Below the pieces are notes generated by a model, which was given only the letters and a program-made list of their open reading frames with translations, ran no database searches and was not told the DNA's origin. The translations under genes and the position numbers were made by a program. Positions 49,949 through 57,726 of a stretch of DNA of 64,000 nt are shown piece by piece (the first letter of the stretch is position 1; each line of letters begins with the position of its first letter). This stretch comes from Micromonospora_I sp040659735 (lineage in GTDB: Bacteria; Actinomycetota; Actinomycetes; Mycobacteriales; Micromonosporaceae): positions 62,001 to 126,000 of the forward strand of contig NZ_JBFANZ010000010.1 of assembly GCF_040659735.1 (NCBI RefSeq), in the 5' to 3' direction.

Positions 49949-50731
49949 GTGCCTACCCCGCACCCAGTGCGACCCCGCTACCGGATGGTCGCCGACGAAC
50001 TGCGCCACAGGATCGAGGCCGGCGCGATTCCGCCCGGATCGCTGCTCCCCTCGGAAACCACGCTGATGGACGAATTCGGCGTCTCGCGCGGCACCGTCCG
50101 GGAGGCGATCGGTCTGCTCCGCGCCGACGGAATGATCGTCACGGAGCACGGCCGGGGCAGTTACGCCCGTCCGCTCATGCCGGTGCGACGGGTCGGCTCC
50201 GAGCGCTACCGCCGTGAGCTGTACCAGCTCCGCGGCGACCGCCTGCCCGAGACGTCGTTCACCGTCGACCATGACCTGCCGTGGGCCGACTACCAGCTGG
50301 AGAAGGACTTCCGCGAGCTGCCAGCCCCGCCGGAGCTCGCCGAGCTGTTCGATGTGGAGCCCGGAACGCCGCTCCTGGAGCGTCGCTTCGTGTTCCGGGC
50401 GCACGGTGTGCCGCAGCAGATGTCGACCTCCTGCCTGCTGCTCGACATGGTGGCCGGCACACCCGTCGCGGACCCGGAGCGCGAGCCGTGGCCCGGGGGG
50501 AACACCGCCCAGCTCTACACCCTCGGCATCACGGTCACCGGCATCCGCGAGCGCGTGCGCGCCCGCATGCCGGCCGCCGACGAACGGGCCACGCTGCGAC
50601 TCCCGTCGGGCGTCCCGGTCATCACCGTGACCCGTCAGACGTACGCGGGTGACCGGGTGGTCGAGGTGGCGACCGACATCGTGATCCCCGCGGACCGGGT
50701 GGAGCTGGACTACTGGATCGACATCGGCTGA
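49949..50731 (+). CDS. GntR-family (HutC subfamily) transcriptional regulator
   Basis: The 260-residue protein has an N-terminal winged helix (VRPRYRMVADELRHRIEAGA, LLPSETTLMDEFGVSRGTVR, EAIGLLRADGMI) and a C-terminal UTRA effector domain from about 90, ending VVEVATDIVIPADRVELDYW. HutC-type regulators bind sugars, amino acids or related small molecules. No metabolic or transport genes adjoin it, so its targets may lie elsewhere. The GTG at 49949 is chosen because it begins VPTPHPVRPRYRM and follows a -10 box. A DasR-like operator lies just upstream. Confidence 0.88.
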   Translation: MPTPHPVRPRYRMVADELRHRIEAGAIPPGSLLPSETTLMDEFGVSRGTVREAIGLLRADGMIVTEHGRGSYARPLMPVRRVGSERYRRELYQLRGDRLPETSFTVDHDLPWADYQLEKDFRELPAPPELAELFDVEPGTPLLERRFVFRAHGVPQQMSTSCLLLDMVAGTPVADPEREPWPGGNTAQLYTLGITVTGIRERVRARMPAADERATLRLPSGVPVITVTRQTYAGDRVVEVATDIVIPADRVELDYWIDIG

Positions 50732-50762
50732 CCGCGACCGCACCTCGGTGCCGCGCGGCGAT

Positions 50763-51959
50763 TCACGTCGACATGACATCGCGGGCCTTCCGTGGCGTCG
50801 GCGCCAGCGCGTACGCCCCGTCCCGGCGTACGAGCAGGCCGAGCGTTTCCAGCAGGGACAGCTTGCGCAGGGCGGCACGGACATCGACGCCGGCGCGGGC
50901 GGCGAGCGCGTCCGGGCCGATGAAGCCGCGTCCCGGCATCGCCTCCAGGACCCGCGCGGACTCGTCGTCGAGCTGATCGCGCGGATGCTGCGGGCCGCGC
51001 GCCGGCGGGGCGAGATCGGCGCCGATCCGGCCGACCTCCTCCAGCACGTGCGGCACACCGGTGACCACCCGGGCGTGCGGTTCCTCGCGGAGCAACTCGT
51101 GCGCCCCGACCGACATCGCGGAGGTCACGGGGCCGGGCACCACCATCCCGCGGCGCCCGATCGACAGCGCGCGGCGCATGGTCTGCGTGGCTCCGCTACG
51201 GGCCGCGGCCTCGACCAGCACCGTGCCGCAGGTCGCGGCGGCGATCACCCGGTTGCGGATCAGAAAGCGGTGCCGCAGCGGCTCCGCGCCGGGCAGCCAC
51301 TCGCTGACCAGCAGGCCGGTCTCGGCGATCTGATCGAACAGAGCCGTGTTGCTGACCGGATAGGGACGGTCCAGGCCGCAGGCGAGCACCGCGACGGTCA
51401 GGCCGCCGGCGGTCAGCGCGCCGCGGTGGGCGGCCGCGTCGATCCCGTACGCCCCGCCGGAGACCACCGTCCATTCCCGTTCCGCGAGTCCGTAGCCGAG
51501 TTCGGTCGCGACATGGATGCCGTACGGGGTGGCGGCCCGGGAGCCGACCACCGCGACCGACCGTTCCAGCGCCGCGCTCACCGGCCACCGGCCACGCGCC
51601 CACAGACACAACGGAGGGGCCGTCTCCTGATCGACCTTCCGCTCCGCGCTCGTCAGCCTCAGCCTTTCCAGATCGGCGACCCGGACCGGCCACTCCTCGT
51701 CCTCCGGAATCACCACCCGGGCGCCGAGCCGCTCGGCCCGGGCAAGGGCCGCCTCGGCGACCGCGTACGGATCGCCGGCCGCCAGCCGTGCCGTCACGGC
51801 CGACCGCACGGCCGGTTCCGGCACCTCGCCGCGGACCAGCCGGCCCAGCGCCTCCGTCGCGCCGACGCTGCCCACGAGGCGATGCACGACATGGGTGCCG
51901 GGCTCGGTCAGCCAGGCCAGCGCCGCCCGGGCCAGTCGTATCTCGTCTCTGTCCGTCAT
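50763..51959 (-). CDS. dprA: DNA-processing protein DprA
   Basis: DprA protects incoming single-stranded DNA and loads RecA in natural transformation. The 398-residue protein has the Rossmann core with GSRAATPYG, SGGAYGIDAAAHRGAL, GLDRPYPVSN and LIRNRVIAAATC, then a C-terminal winged-helix domain (about 325-390). The ATG at 51959 follows GGAG; longer upstream frames run antisense-like through comM without similarity. It is last of the yraN-comM-dprA set, a conserved actinobacterial arrangement, often without a complete competence system. Confidence 0.95.
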   Translation of the reverse strand: MTDRDEIRLARAALAWLTEPGTHVVHRLVGSVGATEALGRLVRGEVPEPAVRSAVTARLAAGDPYAVAEAALARAERLGARVVIPEDEEWPVRVADLERLRLTSAERKVDQETAPPLCLWARGRWPVSAALERSVAVVGSRAATPYGIHVATELGYGLAEREWTVVSGGAYGIDAAAHRGALTAGGLTVAVLACGLDRPYPVSNTALFDQIAETGLLVSEWLPGAEPLRHRFLIRNRVIAAATCGTVLVEAAARSGATQTMRRALSIGRRGMVVPGPVTSAMSVGAHELLREEPHARVVTGVPHVLEEVGRIGADLAPPARGPQHPRDQLDDESARVLEAMPGRGFIGPDALAARAGVDVRAALRKLSLLETLGLLVRRDGAYALAPTPRKARDVMST

Positions 51960-51975
51960 GACATCTCTCTCCTCG

Positions 51976-53493
51976 TCAGCTCTGTCCGGTGCGCAGCTGC
52001 ACCGCTTCGTCCACGTCGGATCCGTCGGGGCGGTCCCGGCCGTCGAGGTCGGCGATGGTCCAGGCCATCCGGAGGATCCGGTCGAAGCCGCGGGCGGAGA
52101 GCGCGCCGCTGTCGAGGCGGCCGCGCAGGGCGCGGGTGTCGGCGGCGCGCAGCTGCCACGGCGGGCGACGCAGTTCGGGACCGGGCACCAGCGCGTTGAC
52201 CTGCCAACCGCGCGCGGCCCACCGGGCGGCCGCCGTGGCGCGGGCCGCGGCGACCCGTGCCGCGACCACGGCGGACGGTTCGGCGGGCGCACCGGCGGCC
52301 ATCAGCTCGGCCGCCCGCAGTGGGGTGAGCGTCACCTGGACGTCGATGCGGTCGAGCAACGGTCCGGAGAGCCGCCCCAGGTAGCGGCGGCGGGCCAGCG
52401 GGCTGCACTCGCAGTACGTGTCGCCCGCCGGTTTGGCGCACGGGCAGGGGTTGGCGGCGAGCACGAGTTGCAGCTGGGCCGGATACTCCGTCGCGCCCTG
52501 CGTCCGGGTCAGCAGCACCCGCCCGTTCTCCAACGGCTGGCGTAGCCCTTCGAGCGCGCGGACGCTGAACTCGGGGGCCTCGTCCAGGAAGAGCACGCCC
52601 CGGTGGGCCAGCGAGACGGCGCCCGGTCGGGCGAGTCCCGAACCGCCACCCACGAGCGACGCGACGGTGGCGCTGTGGTGGGGCGCCTGGAATGGCGGCC
52701 GTCGCAGCAGCCGTCCGCCGGGCGGTAGCGCGCCGGCGACCGAGTGCAGCGCGGTGACCTCGAGCGATACCTCGTCGTCGAGCTCGGGAAGGATCGACGG
52801 CAGGCGCTCGGCCAGCATCGTCTTGCCCGCCCCGGGCGGTCCGAGCAGCGCCACGTGGTGGGCGCCGGCCGCCGCGACCTCCAGTGCCCGACGCCCCAGC
52901 CCCTGGCCGGCGACGTCTGCGAGATCCGGCCCCTCCGTCTCCGCCGGTGGGTCCTGCGGTGGCGCGTCCAGCAACCGGCCGCCCTCGCGGACGAAGGCCA
53001 CGAGCCGGTGCAACGTGTCGACGGCCCGCACCCGTACGCCGGGCACGACGGCGGCCTCCCGGGCGTTGTGCAGCGGCACCACGACCCGGGTGATCCCGGC
53101 CCGCGCGGCGGCGGCGACCATCGGCAGCACACCCCGGATCGGTCGGACCGTCCCGTCCAACCCGAGCTCGCCGAGAATGACCACCTGTTCGAGGGGCGCC
53201 AGCGGCAGCTCTCCGGCGCTGCCGAGCAGCGCGGCGGCGATCGCGAGATCGAACGCTGAGCCGAACTTCGGCAGTGTGGCGGGCAGCAGGTTGACCGTGA
53301 TGCGCCGGTTGGGCCAGCTCTGGCCGGAGTTGACGATGGCGGCGCGTACCCGGTCACGCGCCTCGCTCAGCGCGGTGTCCGGCAGCCCGGAGAGGACCAC
53401 CGCGGGGAGCCCGGCGGAGAGGTCCGCCTCGACCTCCACCACGTGGCCGGTGACTCCCACCAGGCCGACGCAGAGCACCTTGGCGTAGCTCAT
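51976..53493 (-). CDS. comM: Mg-chelatase-like AAA+ ATPase, ComM/YifB family
   Basis: ComM is a hexameric helicase that promotes branch migration during natural transformation in other bacteria. The 505-residue protein has an N-terminal ChlI-like domain (MSYAKVLCVGLVGVTGHVVE, then LSGLPDTALSEARDRVRAAI), Walker A LLGPPGAGKTML, the Walker B LFLDEAPEF and a Cys-containing ANPCPCAKPAGDTYCECS segment. The ATG at 53493 has GGAG 5 nt upstream. dprA follows after 16 bp. Confidence 0.95.
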   Translation of the reverse strand: MSYAKVLCVGLVGVTGHVVEVEADLSAGLPAVVLSGLPDTALSEARDRVRAAIVNSGQSWPNRRITVNLLPATLPKFGSAFDLAIAAALLGSAGELPLAPLEQVVILGELGLDGTVRPIRGVLPMVAAAARAGITRVVVPLHNAREAAVVPGVRVRAVDTLHRLVAFVREGGRLLDAPPQDPPAETEGPDLADVAGQGLGRRALEVAAAGAHHVALLGPPGAGKTMLAERLPSILPELDDEVSLEVTALHSVAGALPPGGRLLRRPPFQAPHHSATVASLVGGGSGLARPGAVSLAHRGVLFLDEAPEFSVRALEGLRQPLENGRVLLTRTQGATEYPAQLQLVLAANPCPCAKPAGDTYCECSPLARRRYLGRLSGPLLDRIDVQVTLTPLRAAELMAAGAPAEPSAVVAARVAAARATAAARWAARGWQVNALVPGPELRRPPWQLRAADTRALRGRLDSGALSARGFDRILRMAWTIADLDGRDRPDGSDVDEAVQLRTGQS

Positions 53494-53554
53494 GAGCGCT
53501 CCGCCGCGTGCCGGCCGGCCCGCCCGGGGCCGTGCGTCTTCGTGCCCCTGACCA

Positions 53555-53914
53555 TCAGAACGCTCCCTGGATGTGGTCGATCCGGGCCGCCCCCCGGCGC
53601 TGCGGCAGCACCGAGACGACGTCGAAGCGCACCTCACGCGGGCGGGTGCCGGTGGTCACGAGCCATCGGGCGGCGAGCTGACGCAGCCGCCGTGCCTTGC
53701 TCCCCACGACCGCCTCGGCCGGCGCGCCGTAGGAGCTGCCCCGCCGCGTCTTCACCTCGCAGAAGACGATGACGTCGCCGTCCCACGCGATGATGTCGAT
53801 CTCGCCCTGCGCGCAGCGCCAGTTTCGGGCCACGATCCGGAGCCCCGTCCCTGCCAGGTGCTGTGCGGCGCGACGTTCGCCGTACGCCCCGACCGCCTGT
53901 CTCGCCAACGTCAT
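53555..53914 (-). CDS. yraN: UPF0102/YraN endonuclease-like protein
   Basis: The 119-residue protein has the restriction-endonuclease-like core of UPF0102: GERRAAQHLAGTGLRIVARN, GEIDIIAWDG and VFCEVKTRRG with Asp/Glu-x-Lys active-site residues, and VRFDVVSVLP near the end. Its biological role is unknown. ATG 53914 gives the typical MTLARQAVGAYGERRA start, though its ribosome site is poor. An ATG at 53968 would add 18 residues. It is the first gene of yraN-comM-dprA. Confidence 0.9.
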   Translation of the reverse strand: MTLARQAVGAYGERRAAQHLAGTGLRIVARNWRCAQGEIDIIAWDGDVIVFCEVKTRRGSSYGAPAEAVVGSKARRLRQLAARWLVTTGTRPREVRFDVVSVLPQRRGAARIDHIQGAF

Positions 53915-54108
53915 GGCGAGACCGTGGCGCACCAGCGGCGGCGTGGGGAAGGCCTCGATGATCGACATGTGGACAACGGGGTCCCCTGTGGACAGCCGGA
54001 CGATCATCCCGTGCGCGTGCTATGGGGGCGCGCCCGGCCCGAACCGGAAAAGTCGGGGGGAACACGGCATCACGGTCAGCCGGCTGGCGGTCGGCGCCGC
54101 AGGTCGCA

Positions 54109-54114
54109 TACGGT
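54109..54114 (+). promoter_or_regulatory. Candidate -10 box for the three-helix membrane protein gene
   Basis: TACGGT lies 8 nt before the GTG at 54123, again with no ribosome site. Confidence 0.35.
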
Positions 54115-54122
54115 GCCCGTCC

Positions 54123-55289
54123 GTGAACGCACATCGCGACTTCCCCGACGACACCGAGCCGCGCTGGCACGCCGGCGACCGCCCGTACGGCGAGCAGGAG
54201 TGGCGCAGCGACGACCGCTACGCCGGGACCGGGCCGAGCGACGGCTCGCCGGGGGAGAGCCGCTACGCCACCCTGAATGTCTCCACCGACCGGTACGGCG
54301 CCGCGTACGCGGCGGACCGGACCGGTGTCGACGGCCGCTACGGCGACCCCGAACCGTGGCGTGCCGAGCCCGAGCTCCCGCCGTCCTCCTTCGAGGTCAC
54401 CGAGGCGTTGACGGAATCCCGCCGGAGTTATGCGGAGCCGGGCCGCGGCGTCGAGGATGACGGACGGCCGCTCCTCCTCGACAACCTCCGGCCGACGCCG
54501 GCGAGCGCGGCGACCGAGCCGGGACGGGCGTCGGTCGCCCCCGGCCGTGCCGTACTCGAAGCAGTGCCCGTGCCGCTGCCCGGTGGGCGCGGGACGGTCG
54601 GCGCCGAGCGGGCGGCAGCGGAGGAGCGGCAGCCGGTTCCGGACCCCGTACCCGTGTCGGTGGAGCCGGAGCGGGCCGTCGAGCCGGCACGCGCCGGCGG
54701 GCCCGGGTTCGGCGGGGTGGCCGCGCGCCCGACGGCCGCGTCCGCGTTCGACCCCCCGGTGTCGGCCGGAGCGGCGCCGGTCTTCGAGTCCGCGCCGCCG
54801 CTGGACGCCCATCGGGTCCAGGCCGCGCCCGACGTGACGCGTTCTCTGCAGATGCCGACCGGGCCGGTCGGGACGCTGCACCCGCGACCCGCCGAGGAAC
54901 CCGCCCGCGATGCCTTCTTCCCCGAGGCGATGGACCGTTCGGCTCCCCGCCGCGCGCCCGTCTCCGGCGCGCCGGTGGGCGACGGCATCTACCGCACCCG
55001 ACGGCCGGGACTGGCCGTCCTGTTCACGATCCTGGTGATCGTTCTGGAGCTGCCGGCGCTCCGGGTGCTCCTCGGCGCCGCGCTCGGTGACCGGATCTCC
55101 GCCGCGGGCGTCGTCTCGGGGACGTTCCTCGTGCTGGGTCTGCCCGCCTTCGGGGTGGGGCTCTACGCGCTGGCGACCGGAGCCGCGCGGTCGGCCGACG
55201 CGGACGGCCGGGGGTGGCTGCGCCCACCGACGGCCTACCTCACGGTCGGGCTCGTCCTCTTCGTGGCCGCCGCGCTCGCCGCGCGCTGA
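54123..55289 (+). CDS. Membrane protein with long disordered N-terminus
   Basis: The 388-residue protein has a hydrophilic, Pro/Glu/Arg/Ser-rich segment of about 290 residues with several Arg-Tyr pairs (DDRYAGT, ESRYATL, TDRYGAA, DGRYGDP). Three transmembrane helices follow: LAVLFTILVIVLELPAL, VVSGTFLVLGLPAFGVGLYA and YLTVGLVLFVAAALAA. I recognise no family. The GTG at 54123 is chosen because the sequence before it overlaps yraN antisense, and a -10 box precedes it. The last codons lie in a tandem repeat. Confidence 0.75.
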   Translation: MNAHRDFPDDTEPRWHAGDRPYGEQEWRSDDRYAGTGPSDGSPGESRYATLNVSTDRYGAAYAADRTGVDGRYGDPEPWRAEPELPPSSFEVTEALTESRRSYAEPGRGVEDDGRPLLLDNLRPTPASAATEPGRASVAPGRAVLEAVPVPLPGGRGTVGAERAAAEERQPVPDPVPVSVEPERAVEPARAGGPGFGGVAARPTAASAFDPPVSAGAAPVFESAPPLDAHRVQAAPDVTRSLQMPTGPVGTLHPRPAEEPARDAFFPEAMDRSAPRRAPVSGAPVGDGIYRTRRPGLAVLFTILVIVLELPALRVLLGAALGDRISAAGVVSGTFLVLGLPAFGVGLYALATGAARSADADGRGWLRPPTAYLTVGLVLFVAAALAAR

Positions 55290-55345
55290 GCGGACCCCGC
55301 GCCGCGCTCGCCGCGCGCGCTGAGCGGACCCCGCGCCGCGCTCGC
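55268..55345. repeat. Imperfect tandem repeat of about 33 bp spanning a gene end
   Basis: The unit GCCGCGCTCGCCGCGCGCTG plus AGCGGACCCCGC occurs twice in a row with a 2-bp difference, followed by a third partial unit. The first unit includes the stop codon of the membrane-protein gene, so it is a recent slippage-type duplication. Confidence 0.7.
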
Positions 55346-55355
55346 GGTCACCCAC

Positions 55356-55437
55356 GACGATCAAGGGATTCCTCGTCGATCAAGGGCGTATGCACGCGAT
55401 CGGAGATCAAACCGTGCGCACACGTCCTTGATCGACG
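55356..55437 (+). repeat. GATCAAGG palindromic element, copy E
   Basis: A half-arm GACGATCAAGGGATTCC (55356-55372) precedes a palindrome with arms at 55374-55398 and 55413-55437 (21 of 25 pairs). The loop GATCGGAGATCAAACC gives plus orientation and is almost the same as in copy B. A G-rich tract follows at once. Confidence 0.88.
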
Positions 55438-55518
55438 GGGCCGGCGACGGGCCGCCGACGGGGCTGCCGACGGGCGGCGACGGGGCGTTGGTCGGGGTAC
55501 GGGGACGGCGGGTGGGCT
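55438..55518 (+). other. G-rich, quadruplex-prone tract with GACGGG periodicity
   Basis: At least eight runs of three or four G are separated by 3-9 bases. Many lie in the pattern CGACGGG every 11-12 bp. It is the 3' flank of repeat copy E. Confidence 0.5.
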
Positions 55519-55729
55519 GGCGTGATGGGTCGCACCGTGGGGCGTACACTTGGCAGCTGGCGACCGCCTCCGCGGTCGACCTCGCGTGCCTTCTCCGCGG
55601 CATTCCCGTGGAGCGACGGCCTCCCTGGTCCCGATCATGATCGGGCCCACCATGGCCGGCGACCAGGCGCCAGGACGCCCAGCCGGCCGGCCGGGCGAGA
55701 CAACCAGGGAAAAAAGGGAGCATCCCACC

Positions 55730-56593
55730 ATGGCCGTCGTAACCATGCGCCAGCTGCTGGAAAGCGGTGTGCACTTCGGGCACCAGACCCGGCGCTGGAA
55801 CCCGAAGATGAAGCGCTTCATCTTCACCGAGCGCAACGGTATCTACATCATCGACCTGCGCCAGACGCTCGACTACATCGAGACGGCGTACCAGTTCATC
55901 CGCGGCACGGTGGCCGAGGGCGGCAGCATCCTCTTCGTCGGCACCAAGAAGCAGGCCCAGGAGGCGATCGCCGAGCAGGCGACGCGCGTCGGCCAGCCCT
56001 ACGTCAACCACCGCTGGCTCGGCGGCATGCTGACCAACTTCCAGACGGTGTACAAGCGGCTGCAGCGGATGAAGGAGCTCGAGGCGCTCGGCGACCTCAG
56101 CGGCACCGCGCAGGGCTACACCAAGAAGGAGACCCTGCAGCTCTCGCGCGAGAAGATCAAGCTCACCCGCACCCTGGGTGGTCTGCGCGACATGCAGAAG
56201 GTTCCCGCGGCGATCTGGGTGGTCGACACCAAGAAGGAGCACATCGCCGTCGACGAGGCCCGGAAGTTGGGCATTCCGGTCATCGCGGTGCTCGACACCA
56301 ACTGCGACCCCGATGAGGTCGACTTCCCGATCCCGGGTAACGACGACGCGATCCGCTCGGCCGAGCTGCTGACCAAGGTCGTGGCGGCCGCGGTCGCCGA
56401 CGGCCTGATCGCCCGTTCGGGCAAGCAGCGCGGCACGGACCAGAAGCCGGAGCCCGGCGTGGTCGCCGGCGACGAGCCGATGGCCGAGTGGGAGCGCGAG
56501 CTGCTCGAGGGCCCGGACAAGAAGACCACCGAGCCCGCTGCTGAGCCGGCGGCAGAGCCGGTTGCTGAGCCGGCGGCGGTCGCAGCCGAGTGA
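55730..56593 (+). CDS. rpsB: 30S ribosomal protein S2
   Basis: S2 binds late to the small subunit near S1 and the Shine-Dalgarno helix. The 287-residue protein starts MAVVTMRQLLESGVHFGHQT and has HRWLGGMLTNFQTVYKRLQR and IPVIAVLDTNCDPDEVDFPI. A Glu/Pro/Ala-rich C-terminal tail (EPAAEPAAEPVAEPAA) is common in actinobacteria. The ATG at 55730 follows AAAGGGAG. tsf is 147 bp downstream, the standard rpsB-tsf order. Confidence 0.97.
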   Translation: MAVVTMRQLLESGVHFGHQTRRWNPKMKRFIFTERNGIYIIDLRQTLDYIETAYQFIRGTVAEGGSILFVGTKKQAQEAIAEQATRVGQPYVNHRWLGGMLTNFQTVYKRLQRMKELEALGDLSGTAQGYTKKETLQLSREKIKLTRTLGGLRDMQKVPAAIWVVDTKKEHIAVDEARKLGIPVIAVLDTNCDPDEVDFPIPGNDDAIRSAELLTKVVAAAVADGLIARSGKQRGTDQKPEPGVVAGDEPMAEWERELLEGPDKKTTEPAAEPAAEPVAEPAAVAAE

Positions 56594-56740
56594 CCTCGCG
56601 GTGAGGGTCCGCCGAGCGGGCAGGCGCCCGGCGCCCCGCCGGCCGGCGGACCCGACACCCGGTGCGAGGCGCAGCGCGCCCCGATCCGGGTAGCCCGTAA
56701 AGACACCCACCCAGCCGCCCCACAGACCGAAGAGAGAGTA

Positions 56741-57571
56741 ATGTCCAACTTCACCGCCGCGGACGTCAAGAAGCTCCGGGACCTTACCGGCGCCGGCATG
56801 ATGGACTGCAAGAAGGCGCTCGAGGAGGCTGCGGGCGACTTCGACAAGGCTGTCGAGATCCTTCGCGTCAAGGGCGCCAAGGATGTCGGCAAGCGGGCCG
56901 GGCGCACCGCCGCCAACGGCCTGGTCGCGCACTCCGGCAAGGCGCTGCTCGAGCTCAACTGCGAGACCGACTTCGTCGCCAAGACCGCCGACTTCATCGC
57001 GCTCGCGCAGCAGCTCGTCGAGCACGGTGAGCAGGCGGGGGTGACGAGCGCCGAGGCGCTGCTCGCCTCGACCCTGGCCGACGGGCGCACCGTCGCCGAC
57101 GTCATCCAGGAGCAGTCCGCGAAGATCGGCGAGAAGCTGGTGCTCAACCGCTTCGCCGTGCTCGACGGCAACACCGCGGTCTACCTGCACCGCAAGAGCC
57201 AGGACCTGCCGCCGGCGGTCGGCGTGCTCGTGGAGTACACCGGCAAGTCCGACGAGGCGGCCGACGCCGACGCGCGCGGCGTGGCGATGCAGATCGCCGC
57301 GATGCGGCCGAAGTACGTCACCCGCGACGAGGTGCCGGCGGAGACCGTGGAGTCCGAGCGGCGCATCGCCGAGCAGACCGCGCGCGAGGAGGGCAAGCCG
57401 GAAGCGGCGATGCCCAAGATCATCGAAGGTCGGGTCAACGCCTTCTTCAAGGACTTCGTCCTGATCGAGCAGGCGTCGGTCTCCGACAACAAGAAGTCGG
57501 TCAAGCAGGTGCTCGCCGAGGCGGGCATCGAGGTGACCCGGTTCGTGCGCTTCGAGGTCGGCCAGGCCTGA
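56741..57571 (+). CDS. tsf: Elongation factor Ts
   Basis: EF-Ts exchanges GDP for GTP on EF-Tu. The 276-residue protein begins with the UBA-like N domain (MSNFTAADVKKLRDLTGAGM then MDCKKALEEA). The TDFV motif that contacts EF-Tu is in NCETDFVAKT, and a two-subdomain core follows. The ATG at 56741 has AGAGAGAG upstream. Two strong hairpins separate it from pyrH. Confidence 0.97.
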   Translation: MSNFTAADVKKLRDLTGAGMMDCKKALEEAAGDFDKAVEILRVKGAKDVGKRAGRTAANGLVAHSGKALLELNCETDFVAKTADFIALAQQLVEHGEQAGVTSAEALLASTLADGRTVADVIQEQSAKIGEKLVLNRFAVLDGNTAVYLHRKSQDLPPAVGVLVEYTGKSDEAADADARGVAMQIAAMRPKYVTRDEVPAETVESERRIAEQTAREEGKPEAAMPKIIEGRVNAFFKDFVLIEQASVSDNKKSVKQVLAEAGIEVTRFVRFEVGQA

Positions 57572-57590
57572 GGCGAGCCCTGAAACGGCA

Positions 57591-57608
57591 CGGCGCCGAT
57601 CGGCGCCG
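57591..57608 (+). terminator. First hairpin after tsf
   Basis: CGGCGCCGATCGGCGCCG is a perfect 18-bp palindrome 20 bp after the tsf stop; it can form a 7-bp all-GC stem with a GATC loop. Confidence 0.6.
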
Positions 57609-57630
57609 GCCTGCCAGGTTAGGACCATCC

Positions 57631-57672
57631 GAGGAGGCCGACGGTGTACGTGACACGCACCGCGGCCTCCTC
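57631..57672 (+). terminator. Second, longer hairpin before pyrH
   Basis: GAGGAGGCCG (57631-57640) pairs with CGGCCTCCTC (57663-57672), and after a one-base bulge CGGTG pairs with CACCG inside it. The total stem is 15 bp. With the first hairpin it may terminate or attenuate transcription before pyrH. Confidence 0.65.
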
Positions 57673-57726
57673 GTTCCATAGTGTGGGCTGGGCGGCGGGC
57701 ATGCCCGCGAAGGAGAGGCGGGTCGG

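Larger units (their letters stand above)
55290..55729. other. 440-bp region between the membrane-protein gene and rpsB
   Basis: It contains the tandem repeat, palindromic copy E, a G-rich tract and then the rpsB promoter and leader. Open frames here have no family similarity; one is the upstream extension of the rpsB frame. No further gene is seen. Confidence 0.5.
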
